DNA of 64,000 nt from Labilithrix sp. (GCA_019637175.1 JAHBWD010000013.1:62001-126000), one strand, 5' to 3'. Positions 8,844 through 18,019 are shown, counted from the stretch's first letter. Notes: generated by a model not told the origin, from the sequence alone. Made by a program: numbers and translations.

Positions 8844-10334
8844 TCAGAGAAGCTTCAAAAGGTGCGACCGGATCGACTCGCGCGTCTCGGCGTCGGGCGC
8901 GACGTGAATGCACCTCTCCCACATCTCGACGGCCTTGTTGCGGAAGCCGGCCTTCTCGTAGAGCACCGCGAGGTTCTTCAACGCGGGGAAGTGCTTGGGG
9001 TTCAAGTCTGCCGCTCGCTCGAGCTCGCTGATGCCGTCGTAGACGCGCCCCTGCTTTCCGTAGATGAGCGCGAGGTGGTAGCGCAGGCGATACGCGAGCG
9101 GATCGACGGAGATGCCCTTGCTCAGGAGCTCGATCGCGAGCTCGATCTTGCCCGCCTTGTAGGCGGCGATGCCGTCTTCCAGGTACTTCGCCGCGCTCCG
9201 GTTGATCTGCTCGGGATCGGTCACGGCGGCCGCGCTGGTGCGCTCGAGGAGCCGCGTGACCTTCGCCAAGAGCTCGGCGATGCGGAAGGGCTTCTCGATG
9301 TAGTCCTCGATGCCGTAGTTGGCCTTGAGGTCTTCGGCGATCCGCCAGCCGCGGTAGACGGCGCTCATCATCAGGATCGGGATCGCCCCGTACTTCGCGC
9401 TGCCCTTGATCCGCCGCGCGATGTCGAAGCCGTGCAGCTCGGGCAGCATCGCGTCGAGCAAGATGAGATCGGGCGCCTCTTCCTTGACGAGGCGGAGCGC
9501 CATGAGGCCGCGATCGCATTCGAGGACGTGATGCCCTTTGTCGGTGAGCAAGCGGCGAACGAGCTTGCGGATGTCTTCTTCGTCGTCGACGACGAGGATG
9601 CGCTTGCCGCTCCCGCCCGCCTTGGTGGGCCCCATGCCCGCGGCGGCGCGCAGCTCCTCGGAGAGCATCTCGACCTTCGAGACCTCTTCGCCGAGCGCGC
9701 CGAAGTCGCTCGTCGAGATGTCGGCCTCGGCGGCGGCCTCGGAGATCTGTTCATCCATCACGACCGGCGGCGCGCCGGGCTGCACGCTGTCTCGCTCGGG
9801 CGTGACCTGCGCGGGATCCGGCTGCTCGACGCGGAGCTGCGCCACCGCGCTCGCGGGCGCGTTCCTGCCGATGTAGTGCGTCTCGCCGGCGTCCTTGGCG
9901 TCGTAGGCCGCGCGGATGGTGCGCTCGAGCGTCGTCGTGATCGCGACGTAGGGGTAGACCCGCCGGCCGGTCACGAACTCGAGCTCGTCGACGACGCGCT
10001 TGTCGCGCGGGTTCGCCATCGCGAGAAAGAGGCGGTCGTCGCGCGCGAGCACCGGCAGGATCCGGCTCGACTCCGCGACCTCGCGCGGGATGAGCTCGAG
10101 GTGTTGAACGGGGATCGCGATCTGGTTCAGATCGATCCCGGGGACGCCGAACTGCTCGGAGAGCGCGCGGAGCACGTCGGTCTCCGCCACCGCGCCGCTC
10201 GCGGCGAGGCGCGAGGCGAGGGGAACGCCGTCGTGCGCGGCCTTCTGCTTCGCGAGCTGCGTGTCGAGCTCCTCCTGGGAGATGAGCCGGCGCTTCAACA
10301 GAATGCGCCCGATCTGCTTCTTGTCCTCCGTCAT
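8844..10334 (-). CDS. MshEN-type domain / response-regulator receiver / TPR fusion protein
   Basis: 496 aa. Residues 1-~145 resemble the N-terminal domain of GspE/PilB-type secretion ATPases (MshEN: IGRILLKRRLISQEELD; LARDDRLFLAMANPRD), a fold that binds c-di-GMP in some members. Residues ~245-365 form a complete receiver (RILVVDDEEDIR, phospho-acceptor Asp294 in ILLDAMLP, the Thr/Ser of MMSAVY, Lys in YIEKPF). Residues ~375-496 contain TPR-like helices (GIAAYKAGKIELAIELLSKG). There is no ATPase domain or DNA-binding domain, so output is probably protein-protein. It starts 13 bp after the tgt stop. Confidence 0.82.
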   Translation of the reverse strand: MTEDKKQIGRILLKRRLISQEELDTQLAKQKAAHDGVPLASRLAASGAVAETDVLRALSEQFGVPGIDLNQIAIPVQHLELIPREVAESSRILPVLARDDRLFLAMANPRDKRVVDELEFVTGRRVYPYVAITTTLERTIRAAYDAKDAGETHYIGRNAPASAVAQLRVEQPDPAQVTPERDSVQPGAPPVVMDEQISEAAAEADISTSDFGALGEEVSKVEMLSEELRAAAGMGPTKAGGSGKRILVVDDEEDIRKLVRRLLTDKGHHVLECDRGLMALRLVKEEAPDLILLDAMLPELHGFDIARRIKGSAKYGAIPILMMSAVYRGWRIAEDLKANYGIEDYIEKPFRIAELLAKVTRLLERTSAAAVTDPEQINRSAAKYLEDGIAAYKAGKIELAIELLSKGISVDPLAYRLRYHLALIYGKQGRVYDGISELERAADLNPKHFPALKNLAVLYEKAGFRNKAVEMWERCIHVAPDAETRESIRSHLLKLL

Positions 10335-10347
10335 CGAGCTGGCACGT

Positions 10348-11538
10348 CTAGCGTATGGGATCTGCCTCGCCGGCGTCGAGTCGAGCGCGCATGCGGGCCT
10401 TCGTCTCGGCCCATTTCCCGTCGCGAATCGCGACGCGCGCGGCGGCGGTGAGCTCGCCGTAGAAGTGGAGGTTGTGGACCGAGAGCAGCCGGAGCACCGT
10501 CATCTCGCCCGCGAGGTAGAGGTGCCGGAGATAGGCCCGAGAGAAGCCGCCGCGGCAGCACGGGCAGCCGCACTCGGGATCGATCGGCCTTTTGTCGTCG
10601 CGCCAGCGCGCCTGCTTGATGACGACGCGCCCGAAGCGCGTGAGCGCTTGTCCGTTCCGCGCGTTCCGCGTCGGCAAGACGCAGTCGAACATGTCGACGC
10701 CCGCGTCGATCCCCTCGAGCAGGTCGCGCGGCGTCCCGACCCCCATCAGGTAGCGCGGCCGCTCGGGATCGACGTAGCGCACGACCTCGTGCAGCGTCTC
10801 GACCATCTTCTCGATCGGCTCGCCGACGGAGAAGCCGCCGAGCGCCAGGCCGTCGAACCCGGGATCGAGCGCGGCGAGCTCCTCGGCGTGCGCCTTGCGC
10901 AGATCGGAGAAACATGCACCCTGCACGATTCCGAAGAGCGCCTGACGCGGAGGCCGCGGGGTCGCGAGCGCGCGCTTTGCCCAGCGCGTCGTTCGACGCA
11001 CCGCCTCCTCCACGACCGCGCGATCGGAGTCGCCCGGCGGGCAGACGTCGAGCTGCATCTGGATGTCGGCCCCGATGAGGCCCTGGATGCGCACGGCTTC
11101 TTCGGGGGAGAGTCGATGCGGGCTCCCGTCGAGGTGCGACCGGAAGGTGAAGCCGTCCTCGTCGAGCTTCACGAGCGACTGCTTCTTCGCGGCGGACGCG
11201 TCGCCGTCCTTCGCGCTGCCGAGGGAGAAGGCCTGGAAGCCGCCCGAGTCGGTGAGCATCGCGTGCGGCCAGCGGGTGAAGCCGTGCAGGCCGTCGGCCG
11301 AAGCGATGATCTCGGGGCCGGGTCGCAGCCACAGGTGATACGTGTTGCCGAGGACGACGCGCGCGCCCGTCTCTGCGACCTCGTCGGGGGTGAGGCCCTT
11401 GACGCTGCCCTGCGTGCCGACGGGCATGAACGTCGGCGTCTCGACGTCGCCGTGCGGCGTCGAGAGGACGCCGGCGCGGGCCTCCCCGTCACGCGCGATC
11501 GTCTTGAACGCGAACCCCGTGGTGCGAGGCGCCGTCAT
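10348..11538 (-). CDS. tgt: tRNA-guanine transglycosylase
   Basis: 396 aa. Exchanges guanine 34 of GUN-anticodon tRNAs for preQ1. Seen: TPTFMPVGTQGSVKGL, catalytic/substrate Asp97 in LTDSGGFQ, the nucleophile region MFDCVLPTRNARNG, and the C-terminal zinc site CGCPCCRGGFSRAYLRHL. The start is ATG 11538, which overlaps the queA stop as ATGA and trims a long upstream open extension that is only the queA shadow. Length is normal (~370-400 aa). The downstream MshEN-receiver gene begins 13 bp later, so the queuosine genes may be in one transcript with it. Confidence 0.97.
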   Translation of the reverse strand: MTAPRTTGFAFKTIARDGEARAGVLSTPHGDVETPTFMPVGTQGSVKGLTPDEVAETGARVVLGNTYHLWLRPGPEIIASADGLHGFTRWPHAMLTDSGGFQAFSLGSAKDGDASAAKKQSLVKLDEDGFTFRSHLDGSPHRLSPEEAVRIQGLIGADIQMQLDVCPPGDSDRAVVEEAVRRTTRWAKRALATPRPPRQALFGIVQGACFSDLRKAHAEELAALDPGFDGLALGGFSVGEPIEKMVETLHEVVRYVDPERPRYLMGVGTPRDLLEGIDAGVDMFDCVLPTRNARNGQALTRFGRVVIKQARWRDDKRPIDPECGCPCCRGGFSRAYLRHLYLAGEMTVLRLLSVHNLHFYGELTAAARVAIRDGKWAETKARMRARLDAGEADPIR

Positions 11539-12605
11539 CCGTGCGCTCCCGCCGGAGGCGCGCGATCGATTAGCATCGCGTCGCCGTAGGAATAGAAGCG
11601 GTACGCCTCGTGGATCGCGGCGCGATACGCCGAGAGCGTCCGCTCTTCGCCTGCGAACGCGCAGACGAGCGCGAGCAGCGTCGACTTCGGCAGGTGGAAG
11701 TTCGTGAGGAGGCGGTCGACCACGCCGAAGACATACCCCGGCTGGATGAGCAGGCGGGTGTCTTCGGCGCACGCGCGCACGTGCCCCGGCCTCTCCGGAT
11801 CGCGCGCCGACTCGAGCGCGCGCACGACCGTCGTGCCGATCGCGAGCACCGGCGCGCCGCGCGATCGCGCGCGGGCGATCGCAGAGACGAGCGCTTCGGG
11901 CACCTCGATGGCCTCGGCGTGCATCGGGTGATCGTCGAGATCGTCGACCATCACCGGCTGGAACGTGCCGAGGCCGACGTGGAGCGTGCAGGTCGCGATC
12001 TCGCAGCCGCGCTCGCGCAGGCGCTCCATCAGCGCGGCCGTGAGGTGGAGCCCGGCGGTGGGCGCGGCGACGGCGCCCTCGGCGCGCGCGAAGACGGTCT
12101 GGTAGCGCGCCTCGTCGTCGGCGCCGGGCTCGCGCTTGATGTACGGGGGGAGCGGCACCTGCCCGGCGGCGCGGATCGCTTCGTCGACGCTCGCGCCGTC
12201 GAGCGTCGTGAGCTCGACCTCGAAGAGACCGTCGTCGGCCTTGCCGGTGACCTCGATCGCGAGCGCGCCTTTGACCACGCGGGTTCCCGGTCGGAGCCCC
12301 TTCGAGGCCCTCCCGAGCGCGCGCCATCGCTGCGCGCGCGCGTCGCCGTCGATCTTGCGCACGAGGAAGACCTCGCTCTTTCCGCCGCTCCCTGCCTTCG
12401 CCCCCAGGATGCGCGCGCGGAGCACCTTGGTGTCGTTGACGACCACGAGCGTTCCCGGCGCGACGTGCTCGGCGAGATCGGCGACCGCGCGATGGACGAG
12501 ACCGGCGGGCGAGACGACGAGCATGCGCGCCGCCTCGCGCTCCGCGGCGGGCGCCTGCGCGATCCGCTCGGGCGGGAGCTCGTAGTCGAACCGCTCGACG
12601 CGCAT
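11535..12605 (-). CDS. queA: S-adenosylmethionine:tRNA ribosyltransferase-isomerase
   Basis: 356 aa. Converts preQ1-tRNA to epoxyqueuosine-tRNA using SAM as ribosyl donor. Seen: FDYELPPERIAQAP at the N-terminus, VVNDTKVLRARILG, PLPPYIKRE, AAPTAGLHLT, THVGLGTF-type (LHVGLGTFQPV), MHAEAIEVPE and NFHLPKSTLLALVCAFAG. All conserved QueA blocks are present and the length is standard. The stop overlaps the tgt start by 4 bp (ATGA). The neighbouring upstream gene is a lone receiver ending 34 bp before the queA start. Confidence 0.97.
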   Translation of the reverse strand: MRVERFDYELPPERIAQAPAAEREAARMLVVSPAGLVHRAVADLAEHVAPGTLVVVNDTKVLRARILGAKAGSGGKSEVFLVRKIDGDARAQRWRALGRASKGLRPGTRVVKGALAIEVTGKADDGLFEVELTTLDGASVDEAIRAAGQVPLPPYIKREPGADDEARYQTVFARAEGAVAAPTAGLHLTAALMERLRERGCEIATCTLHVGLGTFQPVMVDDLDDHPMHAEAIEVPEALVSAIARARSRGAPVLAIGTTVVRALESARDPERPGHVRACAEDTRLLIQPGYVFGVVDRLLTNFHLPKSTLLALVCAFAGEERTLSAYRAAIHEAYRFYSYGDAMLIDRAPPAGAHG

Positions 12606-12639
12606 GGTGGCCCGTCTTTAGCGGAATGCGAGCAAAAGG

Positions 12640-13128
12640 TCACCGCCGGGCGCGCGCGGTGCCGGTCGGCGTCGGGGTCGAGGACGAGGTCGAGGACTTG
12701 AATTCGACCACGCCGGAGACGGGCTCGGCGCTCCACAGTTGGCGCGAGCTCGGAGGCCCCGAGACCTTCGCGCTGATGAAGCTGACCACCTCGGCCACGT
12801 CGTAGGGCTTGGGGATGAAGCCGCTCACGCCGCAGTCGGCGCGTTCGAGCTGACGCTCGCTGAGATAGTAGGCGCTCGTCAGGAGGATGCGGACCTCCGG
12901 ATGGGCCTGTTTGAGCTCTCGCGCCAGCTCGAGCCCGTTGGCACCGGCTTCGGTTCTCGACATCAGGTCGACGACCGCGAGCGCGACGCCCTCGCCGTCC
13001 AGCGCCTCGCGCGCTTTGGCCGCGGTCGACGCGAGGACCACCTGGAAGCCGGCCACCCGCAGCGCGCTCGCGAGGACCGAAGCGTCACCACCTCCGGGAT
13101 CGACGAGGACGACGGTGGGCACGCGCAT
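12640..13128 (-). CDS. Single-domain response regulator (receiver only)
   Basis: 162 aa. A receiver fold covers residues 5-~120: TVVLVDPGGGDASVLASAL, the likely phospho-acceptor Asp in LAVVDLMS, LLTSAYY, and Lys in FIPKPYDV. The usual acidic pair after strand 1 is reduced to one Asp (VDPG), so Mg2+ binding may be weaker. The C-terminal ~40 residues are a low-complexity Ser/Thr/Pro tail with no DNA-binding motif. No histidine kinase is adjacent. It is the first gene of the apparent transcript leading to queA-tgt; a 120 bp gap without a visible hairpin separates it from the enhancer-binding protein upstream. Confidence 0.8.
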   Translation of the reverse strand: MRVPTVVLVDPGGGDASVLASALRVAGFQVVLASTAAKAREALDGEGVALAVVDLMSRTEAGANGLELARELKQAHPEVRILLTSAYYLSERQLERADCGVSGFIPKPYDVAEVVSFISAKVSGPPSSRQLWSAEPVSGVVEFKSSTSSSTPTPTGTARARR

Positions 13129-13248
13129 CGCCCGTGCAAATCGAAGGCCAGGGCCCGGCGAAGGGAAACCGCGGAAGATTGGTACGAGCGTGTTTCAGAA
13201 CTGCACTCCGATCGTTCAACCCTGCAGGAGGGCGCGAACGGAGGCCCG

Positions 13249-14607
13249 TCAACTGCGCGAGTCGTAGACGATCCCGAGGCGCGTCATCTTCCGCCACAAG
13301 GTCGTGGCCGAGATGCCGAGCAGCTCCGCCGCCTTCTCGCGGCTGCCGTCGCAGTCGCGCAGGGCGCCCTCGATCGCTTGGCGCTCGGCGCCGTCGACGA
13401 CGTCGGCCAGGATGCGGCCCGATCGCGCGGCGCCGGGCTCGTCGGGCCGCTTGTCGGGCAGGAGGTCGTCTTTCGTCACGACGCCGTTCTGCACGAGCGC
13501 CACGGCTTGCTCGATCATGTGCTCGAGCTCCCGGATGTTGCCGGGGAAGTCGTAGTGATTGAGGGCCTCGAGCACGTCTTCGTCGAGGCGCGCGCGCGTG
13601 CCCATCTTCTTGTTGTACTTCTCGAGGAAGTACGTGAGCAGATCGGGCAGATCTTCGCGCCGATCGCGCAGCGCGGGGAGCTGGAAGCGCGCGACGTTGA
13701 GCCGGTAGTAGAGATCCTGGCGGAAGCGCTTCTCCGCGATCGACGTCAGGAGATCCTGGTTGGTCGCCGCGATGATGCGGACGTTGACCGGGACGGGACG
13801 GTTCTCGCCGACGCGCCGGATCTCGCCTTCTTGGATCGCGCGCAGGAGCTTCGCCTGGAACGTGAGCGACGTCTCGGCGATCTCGTCGAAGAAGAAGGTG
13901 CCGCCGTCGGCCTCTTCGAAGAGGCCCTTGCGCGCGGCGACGGCGCCGGTGAACGAGCCCTTGGCGTGGCCGAACAGCTCGCTCTCGAGGAGCGTGTCGG
14001 TGATCGCGGCGCAGTTGACGGGCACGAACATGCGCTCGCCGCGCTTGCTGTTGGCGTGGATCGCCTTGGCGACGAGCTCCTTGCCCGTGCCGCTCTCTCC
14101 GGTGATGAGGACGATCGCGTCGGTCGGCGCGATGCGCACGATGCGCCCGAGCACTTCGCGGACGGAGCGCGACCGCCCGACGATGTTCTCGAACTTGTAG
14201 CGATCCTTGAACTCGACCGCGAGGAACGCGACCTCGCCCGCCAGGCGGCGGTTGTCGAGCGCCTTGCCGACCTTCACGAGGAGCTCCTGCTCGGTGAAGG
14301 GCTTCTGGATGTAGTCGAACGCGCCGAAGCGCATCGCCTCGACCGCGCTCTCGATCGTGCCGTAGGCGGTCATCACGATGACCTCGGTGAGCGGCTGCGC
14401 CGTCTTCACCGCGCGGAGGACGTCGATGCCGTCCTTCGAGCCCATGCGAAGGTCGGTGAGGACGACGTCGTAGGCGCCCGCCCCGCCGCGCTCGGAGCCC
14501 TCTTCGCCGTTCTGTGCTTCGTCGACCTCGAAGCCCGCGCCGCGCAGCATCATCGCGAGCGTCGTGCGCATGTTGCGCTGGTCGTCGACGATGAGGAGCT
14601 TGGCCAT
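13249..14607 (-). CDS. Orphan NtrC-family sigma-54 response regulator
   Basis: 452 aa. Receiver 3-120 with phospho-acceptor Asp52 (VLTDLRM). AAA+ sigma-54 activator domain ~140-380 with Walker A GESGTGKE at 170-177, the sigma-54 contact loop as GSFTGA at 217-222 (Ala to Ser relative to GAFTGA), and Walker B FFFDEI at 238-243. The C-terminal Fis-type helix-turn-helix is SREKAAELLGISATTLWRKM. No histidine kinase flanks it. It starts 1 bp after the stop of the Cys-rich lipoprotein gene, so it is co-transcribed with an envelope protein and may control envelope genes. Targets are unknown. Confidence 0.93.
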   Translation of the reverse strand: MAKLLIVDDQRNMRTTLAMMLRGAGFEVDEAQNGEEGSERGGAGAYDVVLTDLRMGSKDGIDVLRAVKTAQPLTEVIVMTAYGTIESAVEAMRFGAFDYIQKPFTEQELLVKVGKALDNRRLAGEVAFLAVEFKDRYKFENIVGRSRSVREVLGRIVRIAPTDAIVLITGESGTGKELVAKAIHANSKRGERMFVPVNCAAITDTLLESELFGHAKGSFTGAVAARKGLFEEADGGTFFFDEIAETSLTFQAKLLRAIQEGEIRRVGENRPVPVNVRIIAATNQDLLTSIAEKRFRQDLYYRLNVARFQLPALRDRREDLPDLLTYFLEKYNKKMGTRARLDEDVLEALNHYDFPGNIRELEHMIEQAVALVQNGVVTKDDLLPDKRPDEPGAARSGRILADVVDGAERQAIEGALRDCDGSREKAAELLGISATTLWRKMTRLGIVYDSRS

Positions 14608-14608
14608 G

Positions 14609-15166
14609 TCAGCGATCGTTCAGGCCGCCGTTGCGGATCCAGGTCTTCATGCGCGCGACGTCGTCTTCGCTGAAGGCGAAGTCGCGAGGCTGCTGCGGCA
14701 TGTCGAGGTTCGCTTCGACGGTGCCGTCGGGGAGGCGGACGCGGAGGACCTTGAAGAGGAACGCGCCGTCGGGCGCGGCGACGTCGTCGTCTTGCACCAT
14801 CGCGCGCTTGTACATGGGGCTCGGGTGGACGTCCTGGCGCATCGATCGCCAGCAGTCGTCGATGTCTGCGCAGACGAACCCGGAGATGCTGACGCCCGGG
14901 CGGCCGATCGAGCCGTGGCACGCGCCCGTGCCGGCGCACCCGCCGCGCGCGCGCTTGCCGAAGAAGTCGCGATAGAGACCGCCCCAGCTCGTGGGCGAAG
15001 CCTCGGTGAGCGAGGGCTCGTTGATCGGCTGCACGAGCGGATCGGGGAGCCCCGCGTCGAAGCGCGGACCGCCGCCGACCACGTCGCCGCTGGCGCTCGC
15101 GCACCCGGGCGCGGCGGCGGCGACGAAGGTCGCCACGATCGCGAGCGCGCCGACCCGAGTCCGCAT
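14609..15166 (-). CDS. Lipoprotein with CX5CH cytochrome-like motif
   Basis: 185 aa. The signal ends with a Cys near residue 22 (AAPGCASASG), a weak lipobox. The body carries GGCAGTGACHG, where two Cys and a His are spaced CX5CH. This resembles the CXXCH/CX4CH haem c sites common in myxobacterial lipoproteins, but with a longer spacing that makes covalent haem uncertain. Further Cys occur in FVCADIDDCW. The C-terminal helix (DVARMKTWIRNGG) is typical of such cytochrome-like lipoproteins. It sits 1 bp upstream of the orphan enhancer-binding protein gene. Function unknown; envelope location is inferred from the signal. Confidence 0.72.
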   Translation of the reverse strand: MRTRVGALAIVATFVAAAAPGCASASGDVVGGGPRFDAGLPDPLVQPINEPSLTEASPTSWGGLYRDFFGKRARGGCAGTGACHGSIGRPGVSISGFVCADIDDCWRSMRQDVHPSPMYKRAMVQDDDVAAPDGAFLFKVLRVRLPDGTVEANLDMPQQPRDFAFSEDDVARMKTWIRNGGLNDR

Positions 15167-15324
15167 GGCGACAACCTAGCGCAAGATCCGCGCTTCGCGC
15201 GATCGAGAACTCCCGCCGGAGAGAGAGTCTCGAAGCGCGACATCGAAGCTCGAGCTGCCAAAGGCGAGACCCGAGCCGTTCGCCGCAGGCGAATCACGCG
15301 GCCGAACGGAAGGTCGGCGGGAGG

Positions 15325-15360
15325 CTCATCGGCGTCCGCCGATGAGGGGGCGCGAGCCCC
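15325..15360 (-). terminator. Tandem hairpins after the TIGR04551-like gene
   Basis: Two inverted repeats sit directly after the stop codon at 15362. 15347-15360 is GGGGC/GCGA/GCCCC, a 5-bp GC stem with a 4-nt loop. 15325-15346 is a perfect 10-bp-arm palindrome, CTCATCGGCG/TC/CGCCGATGAG. There is no T-tract, so intrinsic termination is uncertain; the structures may protect the 3' end or assist a factor-dependent terminator. Confidence 0.45.
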
Positions 15361-15361
15361 G

Positions 15362-17326
15362 CTAGAATAGAACCCCCATGAGGAGACGCACGGTCTGGGC
15401 GCTCGAGAGGTCGTAGCTGATCGCGGGATTGTTCGCTTCGCCGGGGAGATAGTCGAGGCCGCCGAGCGGGAAGAAGACGCCGTACTGGAGGGCCGTGTAG
15501 AAGCCGCCCATCTTGTTGGGGTCGTCGTTCAGCGAGCCGTCCTTCGACTGGTAGTAGACCTGGAGGTCGAGCTCGACGCCGAGGTCGCGCTTGTTGCCCG
15601 GCGTCTGCACGAACTCGCTCGCGCGGCTCCAGATGATCGCGGCGCCGCCGCCGAACTTCTGGCCGTTGGGGCTCCGCACGAAGTCGTACTCGACGCTGGG
15701 CCGGAAGTAGTACGCGCCCTGCACGCGCGTCATGATGCGACGGAAGAAGATGTAGTCGACGTAGTAAGCCGGGTGGAACCGGAACGTCGAGATGGCGCCT
15801 TCGCGCAGGCGCGGCTGAAGGCCGTTGGCGCCCGGCGCGAGGCCCTCGATGTTTTGATCGCCGCTCGCGTAGCCGGCGCCGAACTGCACGCGCAGCTTGT
15901 CTTCGACGGCGCGGAGCTCCGTCTGCGTCGCCAAGCCCCACATGGCGATCTTCAGCGGGTTCTCGCTGCTGAAGCCCTGGACCGGCGACTGCTCGAGCGA
16001 GCCGAAGATCATCGCGAGCTCGCCCTCGACGCGGAGCTTGTTCCACAAGAGCTGGACCCACGCGTCGGGGATGAACGCCTCGGCGCCGCGACGCTCGAGC
16101 CCGTTCGTGTTCGCCGGCGAGCGGTCGCTCGTGATCGGGTTCTCTCCGGCCTTCACGTCGAGGAGCTGCTTGCGATAGACGGTGTAGAAGCCGCCGTTGA
16201 AGACGACGTCGCCGCGCGACAGCTTCAGCCGCTGCATCTCCGGGTTCGTGCGCTTCGCCGCGAAGAGCGTCCACTGCCCGACGTTCGCGAGGTTCGCCAT
16301 GTTCCGCGGCTGGCCGCCGTAGACGTCGTAGGGCGTCGCCGAGGTCGGACCGGTCGACACGAAGTCCCAGGATCCGCCGAAGTACAGATCCATCGACTTG
16401 ATGCCCGAGACGAACATGATCTTGTCGGCGTTCGTCTGGAAGTCGTCGTCGAGGCGATCGCCCGAGTTCGCGAGCATGCCGAGGCCCCAGTGGAGCGGCA
16501 TGCGCCCGAAGCGGAGCTGCCCGATCGGCGTGAGGTACTCGGCCCACGCGCGCTGCACGTCGATCGAGTTCCGGTAGCCGTTCACGCCGGCCGTCGGCGG
16601 ACCTTGCGTGATCGTGAACGCGCCGAGCGGCGCGTAGCCGTTGTAGCCGTTGACGGCCGGGTTGTAGCCGGTCGTGCCGCTGCCGCTCGGCCTGAGCGCG
16701 TACGCGTCGGGCGTCGAGCCGAGCACGAGGTTGTCGAGCAGATCGATCTGCGACATGATCCGCAGGTTGTCCGAGATGTGGATCTCGGGGTTGAGGCGCA
16801 GGCGCAGGTTCGCGAACGCCTCCGATCGATCTTGGCACTCGGTCGTTCCGTTGTTCCCGCAGAGCGGAACGTTGTAGTTGGTTCCGTTCGATCCCTGGAA
16901 GCTGTGGTCGAGCGGCTGCGGCCAGAGGTTCTGTTGATCGCCGGGCGGCGCGGGGCGGCCGAGCGAGAAGTTGTGGTACATCTCGCCGCGCGTACGGAAG
17001 TAGCCGTGCAGCTCGATGATGGGCCGCGTGTGCGCCCACCAATCTTCGCTGTACACCTCCGAGGGGCGCTCGCCGATCGTGCCGTCGTTCGTCGGGCGCT
17101 CGCGGCCCTGTCTCACGAGCTTCTGCTCGTCTTTGGAGGGATCGACGGGCGGCGTGCCCGTCGGCTGCGCGGCGCTCGGCTCGGCGGGGATGAGCGGCTC
17201 GGCGGCTCCTGCCGGCGCCTGCCCGGTGGCAGGGGGAGGCTCGTTCGACTGCGCCGCTGCGGTCCGGGGGAAGATCGCGGCGGCCGCGAAGGCGACGGCG
17301 ATCAAGCGAGAGCGGCGAAGGACCAT
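15362..17326 (-). CDS. Outer-membrane beta-barrel protein, TIGR04551-like
   Basis: 654 aa. A signal peptide ends near RTAAAQ and a Pro/Ala-rich linker (to ~65) follows. The remainder is rich in alternating amphipathic strands with aromatic girdles, e.g. IELHGYFRTRGEMYHNFSLG, RAWAEYLTPIGQLRFGRMPL and RIMTRVQGAYYFRP. It ends ...RLLMGVLF, with the C-terminal Phe expected for Bam-assembled barrels. The layout matches the myxobacterial family TIGR04551 as I remember it; that match has not been searched. Transport substrate unknown. It is monocistronic-looking: a 71 bp gap upstream, tandem hairpins downstream. Confidence 0.7.
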   Translation of the reverse strand: MVLRRSRLIAVAFAAAAIFPRTAAAQSNEPPPATGQAPAGAAEPLIPAEPSAAQPTGTPPVDPSKDEQKLVRQGRERPTNDGTIGERPSEVYSEDWWAHTRPIIELHGYFRTRGEMYHNFSLGRPAPPGDQQNLWPQPLDHSFQGSNGTNYNVPLCGNNGTTECQDRSEAFANLRLRLNPEIHISDNLRIMSQIDLLDNLVLGSTPDAYALRPSGSGTTGYNPAVNGYNGYAPLGAFTITQGPPTAGVNGYRNSIDVQRAWAEYLTPIGQLRFGRMPLHWGLGMLANSGDRLDDDFQTNADKIMFVSGIKSMDLYFGGSWDFVSTGPTSATPYDVYGGQPRNMANLANVGQWTLFAAKRTNPEMQRLKLSRGDVVFNGGFYTVYRKQLLDVKAGENPITSDRSPANTNGLERRGAEAFIPDAWVQLLWNKLRVEGELAMIFGSLEQSPVQGFSSENPLKIAMWGLATQTELRAVEDKLRVQFGAGYASGDQNIEGLAPGANGLQPRLREGAISTFRFHPAYYVDYIFFRRIMTRVQGAYYFRPSVEYDFVRSPNGQKFGGGAAIIWSRASEFVQTPGNKRDLGVELDLQVYYQSKDGSLNDDPNKMGGFYTALQYGVFFPLGGLDYLPGEANNPAISYDLSSAQTVRLLMGVLF

Positions 17327-17397
17327 GTGGCGGCCCTTCTAACACAAGAGAGGGGGCATGGGGTCAAGGGGGTGGAGGGGGTGGCCGCGCCCCGTCG

Positions 17398-18015
17398 TCA
17401 AATCCGCGATCGCGGCCGGCGGCGCGCGACGACGGCGAGGGTGCCGAGGGCGGCCACGAGGACGGCGCCGCACGACGCCGTTCGCGCGGGGTGGTGGACC
17501 GCCCACGTGACCGATCCGAGGACGAGGCCCGGGCGCGGCGGCTCCGTGCCTCCCTCGACGCGCGCGCTCGCGACGCTCGCGTCGCATGTCCGCGATCCTC
17601 CACGGTGCACAGGCGCGCGCGAGGTGCACGCGGCGAAGCAGGTGACGAGATCGTGACCGTCGAAGCCGATGAAGGTGCGCGCGATTCCGTGCTCGGTCGC
17701 CGTCGCGCCGCCGCCGGGCGCGAGGAGGAGCAGGCCCCCCTTGCCGTCGGGGTGCGCCTCGAGGGGCGCGCCGACCATGCGCTCGCCCGCGGCCGACGTG
17801 AGGCCCGTCGTGCGCGCGTCGACGGAGGCCCGCATGTCGTCGACCCAACCGGGGATCGGCGTCGCGGCGCACGCCGCGAGCAGCGTCTCTCCCGCCGGCT
17901 CCGAGCGCGTGGCGCGCCACGCGGTGAAACGCGATCCGGAGGCCTGGCTCAGGACGGGCTGCGCCACCTCGCCGGCGACGAACGCCGGCGGCGGCTCCAC
18001 GGCGAGCGTGAGCAT
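17398..18015 (-). CDS. Hypothetical protein with C-terminal membrane anchor
   Basis: 205 aa. No N-terminal signal is evident. Cys-containing segments occur in the body (LLAACAAT, VTCFAACTS, SRTCDAS). The C-terminus is a Cys followed by one hydrophobic helix and a basic tail (ASCGAVLVAALGTLAVVARR then RPR), which looks like a tail anchor or a MYXO-CTERM-type sorting signal. It starts 4 bp after the merR stop, so it belongs to the ihfA-merR transcript. I do not recognise the family. Confidence 0.6.
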   Translation of the reverse strand: MLTLAVEPPPAFVAGEVAQPVLSQASGSRFTAWRATRSEPAGETLLAACAATPIPGWVDDMRASVDARTTGLTSAAGERMVGAPLEAHPDGKGGLLLLAPGGGATATEHGIARTFIGFDGHDLVTCFAACTSRAPVHRGGSRTCDASVASARVEGGTEPPRPGLVLGSVTWAVHHPARTASCGAVLVAALGTLAVVARRRPRSRI

Positions 18016-18019
18016 CGCC

